Shown here: positions 1 to 5,918 of the stretch, piece after piece | Numbering within the stretch: position 1 is the stretch's first letter | Layout of the letters: every line of letters begins with the position of its first letter | From: UMGS1387 sp045577475 | GTDB lineage: Bacteria > Bacillota > Clostridia > Oscillospirales > CAG-382 | Assembly (NCBI GenBank): GCA_045577475.1 | Contig: JAZNIM010000069.1 | Span: 1 to 10,927 of the forward strand | Direction: 5' to 3' | DNA length: 10,927 bases | Notes under the pieces: model-generated | What the model saw: only the letters and a program-made list of their open reading frames with translations | Databases searched by the model: none | Told to the model about the DNA's origin: nothing | Position numbers and translations under genes: made by a program

Positions 1-722
1 TTGTAATGACGGACGTCAGCTTCGGCTACGTTCCCGAAAAGACGGTTCTGAAAAATATTTCCCTATACGCAAAGCCGGGTCAGAAGATAGCGTTCGTTGG
101 CTCAACAGGTGCAGGAAAGACGACGATAACCAATCTTCTCAACCGTTTCTACGACATTGAACAAGGCGAAATCACCATTGACGGAAAGCCTATAAAGTCA
201 TATAAGCGAGATTTCCTCCGCAAAAATATAGCAATGGTGCTTCAAGACACTCACCTCTTTACAGGCACTGTAATGGACAATATCCGTTACGGAAGAAGCG
301 ACGCAACCGACGAGGAGGTAATTGCAGCGGCAAAAACCGCAAGTGCACACTCCTTTATCATGCGTCTTTCCGACGGCTACAACACGGTGCTTGAGGGTGA
401 CGGTGCCAACCTTTCGCAGGGACAGAGGCAGCTACTTAACATTGCACGTGCAGCTCTGAGCAAAGCACCCATTCTTGTACTGGACGAGGCCACAAGCTCG
501 GTTGACACCCGAACGGAACGACACATCGAGCACGGCATGGACAGACTTATGAAGGACAGAACCACCTTTGTCATTGCCCACAGGCTTTCAACCGTCCGCA
601 ACGCAAACGCCATTATGGTGCTTGAAAACGGCGTCATTGTTGAAAGAGGAGATCACGACGACCTGCTTAGTCAGAAGGGCAGATACTACGAGCTTTACAC
701 AGGCAAAAAAGAGCTTGACTGA
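1..722 (+). CDS. ABC exporter half-transporter, C-terminal ATPase domain (5' partial)
   Basis: This is the nucleotide-binding domain of a type IV (ABCB/MsbA-like) ABC exporter, which uses ATP hydrolysis to drive export across the cytoplasmic membrane; the substrate is unknown. The frame is open through the left edge of the window, so the ATG at 6 is internal and the six-helix membrane domain lies outside. Counting from that Met, the Walker A motif GSTGAGKTT is at 32-40, the Q-loop Gln is at 80, the signature reads LSQGQ (136-140) instead of LSGGQ, Walker B is ILVLDE (156-161) with its catalytic Glu present, and the H-loop His is 192 in AHRLST. In heterodimeric exporters of the TM287/288 and LmrCD type, a degenerate signature with an intact Walker B marks one subunit. 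This gene is therefore probably the second of an exporter pair, with its partner upstream. The gene ends at a strong terminator. Confidence 0.95.
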   Translation, partial: VMTDVSFGYVPEKTVLKNISLYAKPGQKIAFVGSTGAGKTTITNLLNRFYDIEQGEITIDGKPIKSYKRDFLRKNIAMVLQDTHLFTGTVMDNIRYGRSDATDEEVIAAAKTASAHSFIMRLSDGYNTVLEGDGANLSQGQRQLLNIARAALSKAPILVLDEATSSVDTRTERHIEHGMDRLMKDRTTFVIAHRLSTVRNANAIMVLENGVIVERGDHDDLLSQKGRYYELYTGKKELD

Positions 723-730
723 TAAAAGGT

Positions 731-780
731 AAAAAAACAGGATTACTTCACTTGTTACGGTGAGGTAATCCTTTTGTTTT
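731..780. terminator. Bidirectional Rho-independent terminator
   Basis: A 12-bp stem (740-751 with 760-771, one G-T wobble) encloses an 8-nt loop. On the + strand it is followed by the T-rich run ttttgtttt at 772-780, and it is preceded by a run of seven A at 731-737, which becomes a T-run when read leftwards. It lies between two convergent genes, the exporter ATPase ending at 722 and the lipoprotein gene ending at 800, so it can stop transcription of both. Confidence 0.9.
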
Positions 781-799
781 ATGTATTGAAATGTTATTC

Positions 800-1585
800 T
801 TAGTCAATGAACTTAAGCTTTATCTGTTCTTTGACATCTTCATCAATTTTATCCTTTGAAGGAACTATTTCAAACTTGCCTTTTACTTCTTTAACCTTCA
901 GCACTATTTCCGTAGGAAAAACGCAATCACTGAGCAGTTCGGCAATTTTTTCGTCTTTTTTCTTGTCAGATTTTTCAATTGCCTCAATCAAAAAGCCACA
1001 TGCACATATTCCCTTGTCAATGTCGGGGTTGTCGGTAAGCACTTCGTAGTATGTTTTGTCATAAAAGCCTTTGTAGTGATCATAGAATGCAAAGTCTTTT
1101 GAATTGGGGTCATCGGGTGAATGGGTGTCCTTAAACACAACAACCCCTTCCGTTATCAATTTTTTAAAAATTTCAGTAAAATCAATAACGTTGAGCCTTA
1201 CGGTAACGTCAAAGGTTTTTTCTTTTTCGCTGTAATTATTGCAGTCTTCAACCTCAATTTCATCTATTGTGAATGGACACTTTTCACGAACACCTGATTT
1301 AAGCATTGCTTTTGGTGTTCTGTTGTCATAATCGCCAACCTGATACACGGGATCAGACAAATATTCCTCATCGGTACCGCTCAGAAAAGCATCAACATAC
1401 ACCGATTCGCAATCCTTCATGAAATCCTCGTTAAAAGTTTCTTTAGCAAGTTTATTTACCTTTGCAAGGTCTGCCTTTGATATTTTCCATTCCTTCTTAA
1501 CCATACATCCCGCAGCCGAAACCACCGTCAGCACAGCAAGACCAAGACAAGCCAACTTTTTCATTTTCCCGAATATATTCTTCAA
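800..1585 (-). CDS. Putative lipoprotein of unknown function
   Basis: This is a predicted 261-residue lipoprotein, probably anchored to the outer face of the cytoplasmic membrane. The start chosen is TTG at 1585, because GGAGG (1594-1598) sits 8 nt upstream. The ATG at 1564, 7 codons further in, has no ribosome binding site at a usable distance, and the longer frame back to 1600 would put the Shine-Dalgarno inside the gene. From the TTG, the N-terminus has basic residues, a hydrophobic stretch (LACLGLAVLTVV) and a lipobox SAAGC with the lipidated Cys at about residue 27. The mature part is charged and rich in Lys, Asp and Glu, and I recognise no domain or catalytic motif. It has its own promoter, overlapping the end of tcdA, and shares a bidirectional terminator with the opposing exporter gene. 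Without a database search no function can be given. Confidence 0.85.
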   Translation of the reverse strand: MKNIFGKMKKLACLGLAVLTVVSAAGCMVKKEWKISKADLAKVNKLAKETFNEDFMKDCESVYVDAFLSGTDEEYLSDPVYQVGDYDNRTPKAMLKSGVREKCPFTIDEIEVEDCNNYSEKEKTFDVTVRLNVIDFTEIFKKLITEGVVVFKDTHSPDDPNSKDFAFYDHYKGFYDKTYYEVLTDNPDIDKGICACGFLIEAIEKSDKKKDEKIAELLSDCVFPTEIVLKVKEVKGKFEIVPSKDKIDEDVKEQIKLKFID

Positions 1586-1593
1586 CGTCTTTA

Positions 1594-1598
1594 CCTCC
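1594..1598 (-). promoter_or_regulatory. Shine-Dalgarno that selects a TTG start
   Basis: GGAGG on the minus strand lies 8 nt upstream of a TTG codon at 1585-1583 and 29 nt upstream of the first in-frame ATG (1564). The spacing argues strongly that translation of the lipoprotein begins at the non-ATG codon. Both starts leave the signal peptide and lipobox intact. Confidence 0.75.
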
Positions 1599-1619
1599 AA
1601 AAAAATAAATTACATAAGA

Positions 1620-1648
1620 ATAATACCACAGTATTCCAAATAAGTCAA
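1620..1648 (-). promoter_or_regulatory. Sigma-A promoter for the lipoprotein gene
   Basis: On the minus strand, TTGACT (1648-1643) and TATTAT (1625-1620) are separated by exactly 17 bp, each one mismatch from consensus. The -35 box overlaps the stop codon of tcdA (1645-1647), so the lipoprotein gene can be transcribed independently of the exonuclease-tcdA pair. Transcription would begin near 1613, giving a leader of about 28 nt. Confidence 0.8.
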
Positions 1649-2367
1649 CACAAATTTAATATTTTCTTAATCACACCGTATGCAATCGTAAGACCTGCGG
1701 CAGGCGGAACAAAGGCACTGCTTGACGGGGTGCTTCGCCGTGTACTGTCATTTTCCGACGAAGGCTGAAACAACGGTGCTTTGGTTTCTTCCTCTGAATA
1801 CACCACATCAAGGCTGTCAATTGAATTTTTTCTGCAAAGCTCTCTCATTACCCTTGCAAGAGGACAGGTGCGTGTCTTATAAATATCCGTAAGCACGACT
1901 TTTGTGGGGTCAAGCTTGTTGCCTGTTCCCATTGAACTGATAATCGGAACGCCAAGTGTTTTGCAACGCTTTATAAGCTCGATTTTTCCGCTTACCGTGT
2001 CTATTGCATCCACGGCAAAGTCGTATACCGAAAGGTCAATGTCATCTGCGGTTTCGGGTAGATAAAACATGTTGTAGGTACGGCATAAAAGCTCGGGATT
2101 TATGTCAAGCATTCTGCTTTTCATAACCTCGGTTTTGTTCATTCCAACAGTGGAAGTAAGGGCTATTATCTGCCTGTTGATGTTGGATGTGCTCACCCTG
2201 TCGTTATCCACAACGTCAATTCTGCCGATGCCGCTTCTTGCAAGTGCCTCGCAAACATAGCCGCCGACACCGCCCACACCGAATACTATTACGCTTTTGC
2301 TTTTTAAAAGCGAAACATTTTCTTGTCCCGCAAGCATGGCAAATCTTGTAAATGCTTCATTATTCAT
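1645..2367 (-). CDS. tcdA: tRNA threonylcarbamoyladenosine dehydratase
   Basis: This is an E1-like (ThiF/MoeB/HesA superfamily) ATP-dependent enzyme that cyclises t6A to ct6A at position 37 of ANN-decoding tRNAs in the cytoplasm. The 240-residue length fits the TcdA/CsdL family. The Rossmann nucleotide-binding loop is GVGGVGG (30-36), followed by the acidic-strand region DVVDND (51-56) and the SNINRQ motif (61-66) that contributes to the adenylation site. The family-typical stretch SSMGTGNKLDP (144-154), then DIYKTRTCPLARVMR (161-175) and VVYSEEE (188-194), separates it from MoeB and ThiF; the zinc CxxC pairs of those relatives are not seen. It begins inside the end of the exonuclease gene (8-bp overlap, ATGAATAA), which implies translational coupling. 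Its last codons carry the promoter of the next gene. Confidence 0.93.
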   Translation of the reverse strand: MNNEAFTRFAMLAGQENVSLLKSKSVIVFGVGGVGGYVCEALARSGIGRIDVVDNDRVSTSNINRQIIALTSTVGMNKTEVMKSRMLDINPELLCRTYNMFYLPETADDIDLSVYDFAVDAIDTVSGKIELIKRCKTLGVPIISSMGTGNKLDPTKVVLTDIYKTRTCPLARVMRELCRKNSIDSLDVVYSEEETKAPLFQPSSENDSTRRSTPSSSAFVPPAAGLTIAYGVIKKILNLC

Positions 2368-3331
2368 TTGCCGTCACCGTCTTTCCAGCCTTTGAGCTTC
2401 TTCTCTTTGTGCCCGAGCGTTTTCTCGGACGCTTTGCCTTGGGACGTTCAAGGTATTCACGCATTTTTTCGTCGAGTATGTAAAGCTGCTGACTGACGGA
2501 AAAGCTTTTCTGGGGTGTTTCGGATATTTTTATCACCCCGAGAAAATCTCCGTCCTTGTCGCAATGTCCTTCAATATGGATTTTGTTGTTTCCGATACGC
2601 ACAGGCTTTTTAAATTTCATTTTCTCACTGCAAAACGGACAGACGGGACGGGTGATATATCCGTTTGCCCATATTTCCTCACGACTTGCTATGTGGCGGA
2701 ATTTGCGTTTGATAAGAACATTTCCCGTCTTATCTCCCTTTTCCTCCCGTGAAGGCATGAGTCTTAGCTTTTCAATGCCATCCTTCAAATCAAGCCGCTG
2801 ACACACAGCCGCCGTACAAATTGCATCGTACAGCGCATCGTGCAAAAGGTCGTCGTCCACGCTTATTGAAAAATGCTCAAGGGCAAAGGACAAAGCATAC
2901 TGCCTTTTTTCAAGTCCCGTCTGGGTGCAGAAAATCATCTGTGCATTGTAATGCTTCGGAATCCATTTTTCGTCAAGACCGTGGAATTTAAGGTTGCTTT
3001 TCAAAATTCTCACGTCATCGTAGCCCCATATTATCAGTACATAATCCTCGCCGCACCAAGCCTTGAACTGCTGTATTACGCTTTCAAGACTCTCGCCCTT
3101 ATCCAGCATCTCATCGGTAATTCCCGTAAGGGATTTTATAACCTTGTTCATGCAGGTAAGGCTTACAGGCTTTATGATTTTGCAAAAGGAGTCGCCTGTT
3201 TTTCCGTTTTCGTTCAGTCTGACAGCTCCTATTTGTATTATTTCATTTTTCATGCAAACGCCGTTTTTGCACAGTACCGCATCACCGTATCCCGGCTGAT
3301 TCCATTCCATATCAAGTACAATATAATCCAT
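2360..3331 (-). CDS. DEDDh-family 3'-5' exonuclease with C-terminal zinc-ribbon-like segment
   Basis: This 323-residue cytoplasmic protein has an N-terminal RNase T/DnaQ-like exonuclease fold (about 1-180), which removes nucleotides from 3' ends through two metal ions. The DEDDh residues are visible: D7 and E9 (VLDMEW), an Asp at 105/106 in WGYDD, and H164 with D169 in HDALYD. The overall pattern resembles the ERI1/KapD-like subgroup, in which RNA is a common substrate, but the substrate cannot be read from sequence. The second part has CPFC (231-234) and a later HC pair (256-257), which may bind zinc or nucleic acid, and it ends in a very basic tail (297-315, rich in Arg and Lys). The ATG at 3331 has only a weak GGTG-like ribosome binding site. 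The gene is the first of a two-gene unit with tcdA. Confidence 0.88.
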   Translation of the reverse strand: MDYIVLDMEWNQPGYGDAVLCKNGVCMKNEIIQIGAVRLNENGKTGDSFCKIIKPVSLTCMNKVIKSLTGITDEMLDKGESLESVIQQFKAWCGEDYVLIIWGYDDVRILKSNLKFHGLDEKWIPKHYNAQMIFCTQTGLEKRQYALSFALEHFSISVDDDLLHDALYDAICTAAVCQRLDLKDGIEKLRLMPSREEKGDKTGNVLIKRKFRHIASREEIWANGYITRPVCPFCSEKMKFKKPVRIGNNKIHIEGHCDKDGDFLGVIKISETPQKSFSVSQQLYILDEKMREYLERPKAKRPRKRSGTKRRSSKAGKTVTANE

Positions 3332-3362
3332 GTCACCGCACCCGTCATTTTTCTTACCTTAC

Positions 3363-3391
3363 AGTATATCATACTTTCAGGATTGTTTCAA
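3363..3391 (-). promoter_or_regulatory. Sigma-A promoter for the exonuclease-tcdA unit
   Basis: On the minus strand, TTGAAA (3391-3386) and TATACT (3368-3363) are separated by 17 bp. Transcription would begin near 3356, leaving a short leader of about 25 nt before the ATG at 3331. No terminator hairpin was seen between the upstream nucleotidyltransferase gene (stop at 3428) and this promoter, so read-through from it may add to expression. Confidence 0.8.
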
Positions 3392-3427
3392 CGGTTTTTT
3401 CTACTTTATTTTACAATATTCGCCATT

Positions 3428-5722
3428 TTATTTATCATCCTCCTTCATGATAGCCTTTGCAATTCTCGTACACAGCTCCCTTGCGGTTTCCATGCTGTGT
3501 GCTTCGCTGATTATCTTAAAGCCTCTGACTCTGTCGGGGATAACCGTAACATTTCCGTCCGAGAGCTTGACGGTAACGCCGCTTCCAAGCCTTTCGCCTA
3601 TGCCGTAAAGACTGCAAAGCCGCTGCATTGAGGCTGCTCTGTTCTTTTGTGCAAGGAATGTGTCGGAATATATTTCAAAGCTCGGAAGCTCACTTATAAG
3701 CTCAAAAAGGCTCATTCGTCTTACGCTCATAATACAAAGCAGAGCCGCCAAGCAAAAGCACCTGTCACGAAGCAAAAGAAGTCCCGGAAGGTTATCAAAC
3801 GGCGTCACCTTGCTGTTTTCGGCAACAACCTCAAACTGAGCTGCACTTCTTGTGAGAATATACCTGTACGCATCGGGACTGTCCTCGTCAATATAGCCTT
3901 TATTTACACCGATATACTGCAAATTGTCAAGCACTGCGGCATACATGTGGTAAGCATCTGCATATGCATCCCTGCTCTTTATACACCACTTGTCTGTATT
4001 TACCCAAAGCTCTTGCTTTTCTTCATCCGTATTTTTGTCCTCAAAGTGCCGCAGTACACCCTCAAGCACATGCTCTGTGCCGTTTTTTTCGGAAACCACA
4101 TTAACCCTCATGCCTTTTAAACAGGGACAAGAGCCTGACATATATCTTACCGCCCCTTCCAGAACAAGACCGTACACCCCGTTAAAGCCTTCTACAACCG
4201 TGATTTTTCCTTTTGCAGTCTCATTTTCGTCATGCTGTGTAAAGCTGCCGTACAGCTTTGTGATTTTCCTTTCAAGACTGTCCGACAGCCGCCCCGTGAC
4301 AGTTTCGTACATTTCCACCTTATAACCTTCGCCAAGACGGCTGATGCATACCGTTACATCATTGGGGTAATACACACAGGCAAACTGCACCTGACAGGCT
4401 TGTGCGTTTTTAAAGCAGAATACATCCGCTCCACCCTTTGAGCACACCTTTGCAAAACCATCCATAAGACTATTATCCGCACCGTCGCATATAATTCCAA
4501 CCGAGGTATGCCTGCCTTTGGCTTCATTCAACGCTTTTACAAGGCAAAAAGCCGACTTCATTATGCTGTCATAAGCCTTTTCTCCCGTAAAGAACAAAAC
4601 TCCGTCCTCATTGAACAGCACGCTCTCACAATGCATCCCCGAATTGTCAAGCATAGTACCCGTACGGTACACCGTGGTATTCTTTTCAAGCACCGTTCCC
4701 TCGGGAATTTTACTCCCCTGCTCTATAACACAGCCCTCTGCTATAATGCAGTTTTCTCCCACCGTTACATCATCCCCCAAAAGTGAAGAACAAACATCGC
4801 TTCCACGACCGATTTTTACATTATCCCCCATTACGCTGCGGGAAATTTTTGTATTCTCCCCGATGTCACAGTTATCTCCCGCCACAAGTCCGCCTTCCAT
4901 TACAACATTGCAGCCTATAACCGCACCTTCTCCGAGAAAAACCGCATCCTTTGCATGTATTCCCACTCGTGTCAGGCTGTGCTTGGCATCGGCTGTATTG
5001 GGAAGGGTTTTTATTCTGCCAAAGCAAGCATCCATGCTGCATGACAGGTATTCGTCAAGAGTTCCCATATCGCACCAGTAGCCGTCAAGGGTTATTGTTT
5101 TCACCTTGTAGCCTGATTTTATGAGCTTTGGAAACAACTGTGCTGAGAAGTCATAGGCAACACGGTCGGGAATTTCCTCCATCGCACGCCTTGAAAGCAG
5201 ATATATTCCCGTGTTCACCACGTCCGAAACAACGTTTCTCCAGCTTGGCTTTTCAATAAGCTGTGTGACGTTCCCGTTTTCATCGGTGAGTATTACACCG
5301 AACCTTGTGGGGGTTTCGCTGTGTGTGCTCACTATCGTAACATCCGCACCCGAGGCAAAGTGAAAATCCGCTATTTTATCAAGGTCAAAATCCCACACTC
5401 CGTCACCCGAAAGCACAAGCAGATAATCTGCATCGCTTGCCATACATAGCTTTGCACCTCCCGCAGTGCCAAGCGGAACGGTTTCATGTACTATACTTAC
5501 GTTTTCCCTGCCCTTCAAATGCTCGCTTATCATTTGCCATTTGTAAAAAACCGATACCGCTACCGAAGAAACCCATTCCTTCCGGAGTTTTTCCAGCGTG
5601 CAGTCAAGCACCGTTTTGTTTAAAATCTTCATCAATGGCTTTGGTACACCGTCCGTCAGAGGAGAAAGCCGCTTGCCGAAGCCTCCCGCAAGAACTGCGG
5701 CACAAACCTTTTTCTTTTCCAT
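3428..5722 (-). CDS. Sugar-1-phosphate nucleotidyltransferase fused to a degenerate phosphohexomutase-like domain
   Basis: This is a 764-residue cytoplasmic fusion in three parts. Residues 6-235 form an NTP-transferase that joins a sugar 1-phosphate to an NTP. They carry GGFGKRL (13-19) with PLTDGVPKPL (21-30), LGTAGG (84-89), a metal-binding Asp in SGDG (D107), EKPSW (157-161), NTGIY (170-174) and YWCDMGT (215-221). Residues about 255-350 are hexapeptide repeats of a left-handed beta-helix. Residues about 365-760 align in layout with alpha-D-phosphohexomutases, but the hallmarks are missing. The phosphoserine loop (TASHNP) reads as CISRLG (459-464), no DGDxDR metal loop is visible, and the C-terminal RPSGTEP loop reads as IPDRVRG. 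Proteins of this plan are usually annotated as mannose-1-phosphate guanylyltransferases; GDP-mannose or another sugar nucleotide for envelope glycans is plausible but unproven. The start is supported by AGGCGG (5734-5729), 6 nt before the ATG. No strong promoter was found upstream. Confidence 0.88.
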   Translation of the reverse strand: MEKKKVCAAVLAGGFGKRLSPLTDGVPKPLMKILNKTVLDCTLEKLRKEWVSSVAVSVFYKWQMISEHLKGRENVSIVHETVPLGTAGGAKLCMASDADYLLVLSGDGVWDFDLDKIADFHFASGADVTIVSTHSETPTRFGVILTDENGNVTQLIEKPSWRNVVSDVVNTGIYLLSRRAMEEIPDRVAYDFSAQLFPKLIKSGYKVKTITLDGYWCDMGTLDEYLSCSMDACFGRIKTLPNTADAKHSLTRVGIHAKDAVFLGEGAVIGCNVVMEGGLVAGDNCDIGENTKISRSVMGDNVKIGRGSDVCSSLLGDDVTVGENCIIAEGCVIEQGSKIPEGTVLEKNTTVYRTGTMLDNSGMHCESVLFNEDGVLFFTGEKAYDSIMKSAFCLVKALNEAKGRHTSVGIICDGADNSLMDGFAKVCSKGGADVFCFKNAQACQVQFACVYYPNDVTVCISRLGEGYKVEMYETVTGRLSDSLERKITKLYGSFTQHDENETAKGKITVVEGFNGVYGLVLEGAVRYMSGSCPCLKGMRVNVVSEKNGTEHVLEGVLRHFEDKNTDEEKQELWVNTDKWCIKSRDAYADAYHMYAAVLDNLQYIGVNKGYIDEDSPDAYRYILTRSAAQFEVVAENSKVTPFDNLPGLLLLRDRCFCLAALLCIMSVRRMSLFELISELPSFEIYSDTFLAQKNRAASMQRLCSLYGIGERLGSGVTVKLSDGNVTVIPDRVRGFKIISEAHSMETARELCTRIAKAIMKEDDK

Positions 5723-5834
5723 AGTTTTCCGCCTTTCAGAATGTATTGCACAAGTATGATTTGCATATTTTTTACATCTATTCCCAAATGCAATAATGTT
5801 TACAAATTACCCGTGTTAAAAAGCGAAAAAACTA

Positions 5835-5863
5835 TTGAAAAATTGTGTGTTTTATTGTAGAAT
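5835..5863 (+). promoter_or_regulatory. Sigma-A promoter for the SLH protein-exporter unit
   Basis: TTGAAA (5835-5840) and TAGAAT (5858-5863) are separated by exactly 17 bp, upstream of the SLH-protein gene. Transcription would begin near 5870, giving a leader of roughly 50 nt that contains a GTCGAC inverted repeat. Confidence 0.8.
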
Positions 5864-5887
5864 ATATATTGAAGAAAAGTAAACTCG

Positions 5888-5900
5888 GTCGACAGTCGAC
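5888..5900 (+). repeat. GTCGAC inverted repeat in the 5' leader
   Basis: Two copies of the palindrome GTCGAC flank a single A, making a 13-bp near-perfect dyad. It lies between the predicted transcription start (about 5870) and the ribosome binding site (5902-5907). In RNA it could form a 5-bp hairpin with a 3-nt loop next to the Shine-Dalgarno; in DNA it could be an operator half-site pair. The role is not known. Confidence 0.5.
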
Positions 5901-5918
5901 GAAAGGATGGTTTTTTTG

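Larger units (their letters stand above)
5723..5906. other. Divergent intergenic region
   Basis: This 184-bp A+T-rich region separates the leftward nucleotidyltransferase gene from the rightward SLH-protein gene. It holds a clear rightward promoter (5835-5863) and the leftward gene's ribosome binding site (5729-5736). Several weak -10-like sequences face left (for example catact read on the minus strand near 5757-5752), but none has a convincing -35 partner at 16-18 bp. No small gene is apparent here. Confidence 0.6.

Noticed and set aside
3332..3427. Terminator between the nucleotidyltransferase and exonuclease genes
   Set aside because: Only a 3-bp stem (ttg/caa) could be drawn; there is no hairpin of useful strength in this spacer.
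3400..3445. Possible leader peptide after the nucleotidyltransferase gene (AAGGAGGA followed by a six-codon frame, minus strand)
   Set aside because: The Shine-Dalgarno-like sequence is part of the last sense codons and the spacing to the ATG is long. A six-codon frame cannot be told from chance, and the exonuclease promoter lies downstream of it.
2873..3631. Rightward open frame of 252 codons
   Set aside because: It lies antisense across the start of the exonuclease gene, its promoter and the end of the nucleotidyltransferase gene. Its translation has no recognisable domain, and both opposing genes have clear family motifs.
3990..4325. Rightward open frame of 111 codons, with other long antisense frames across 3647-5724
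   Set aside because: All are antisense to the nucleotidyltransferase fusion, lack ribosome binding sites and domains, and are explained by the codon use of the real gene.
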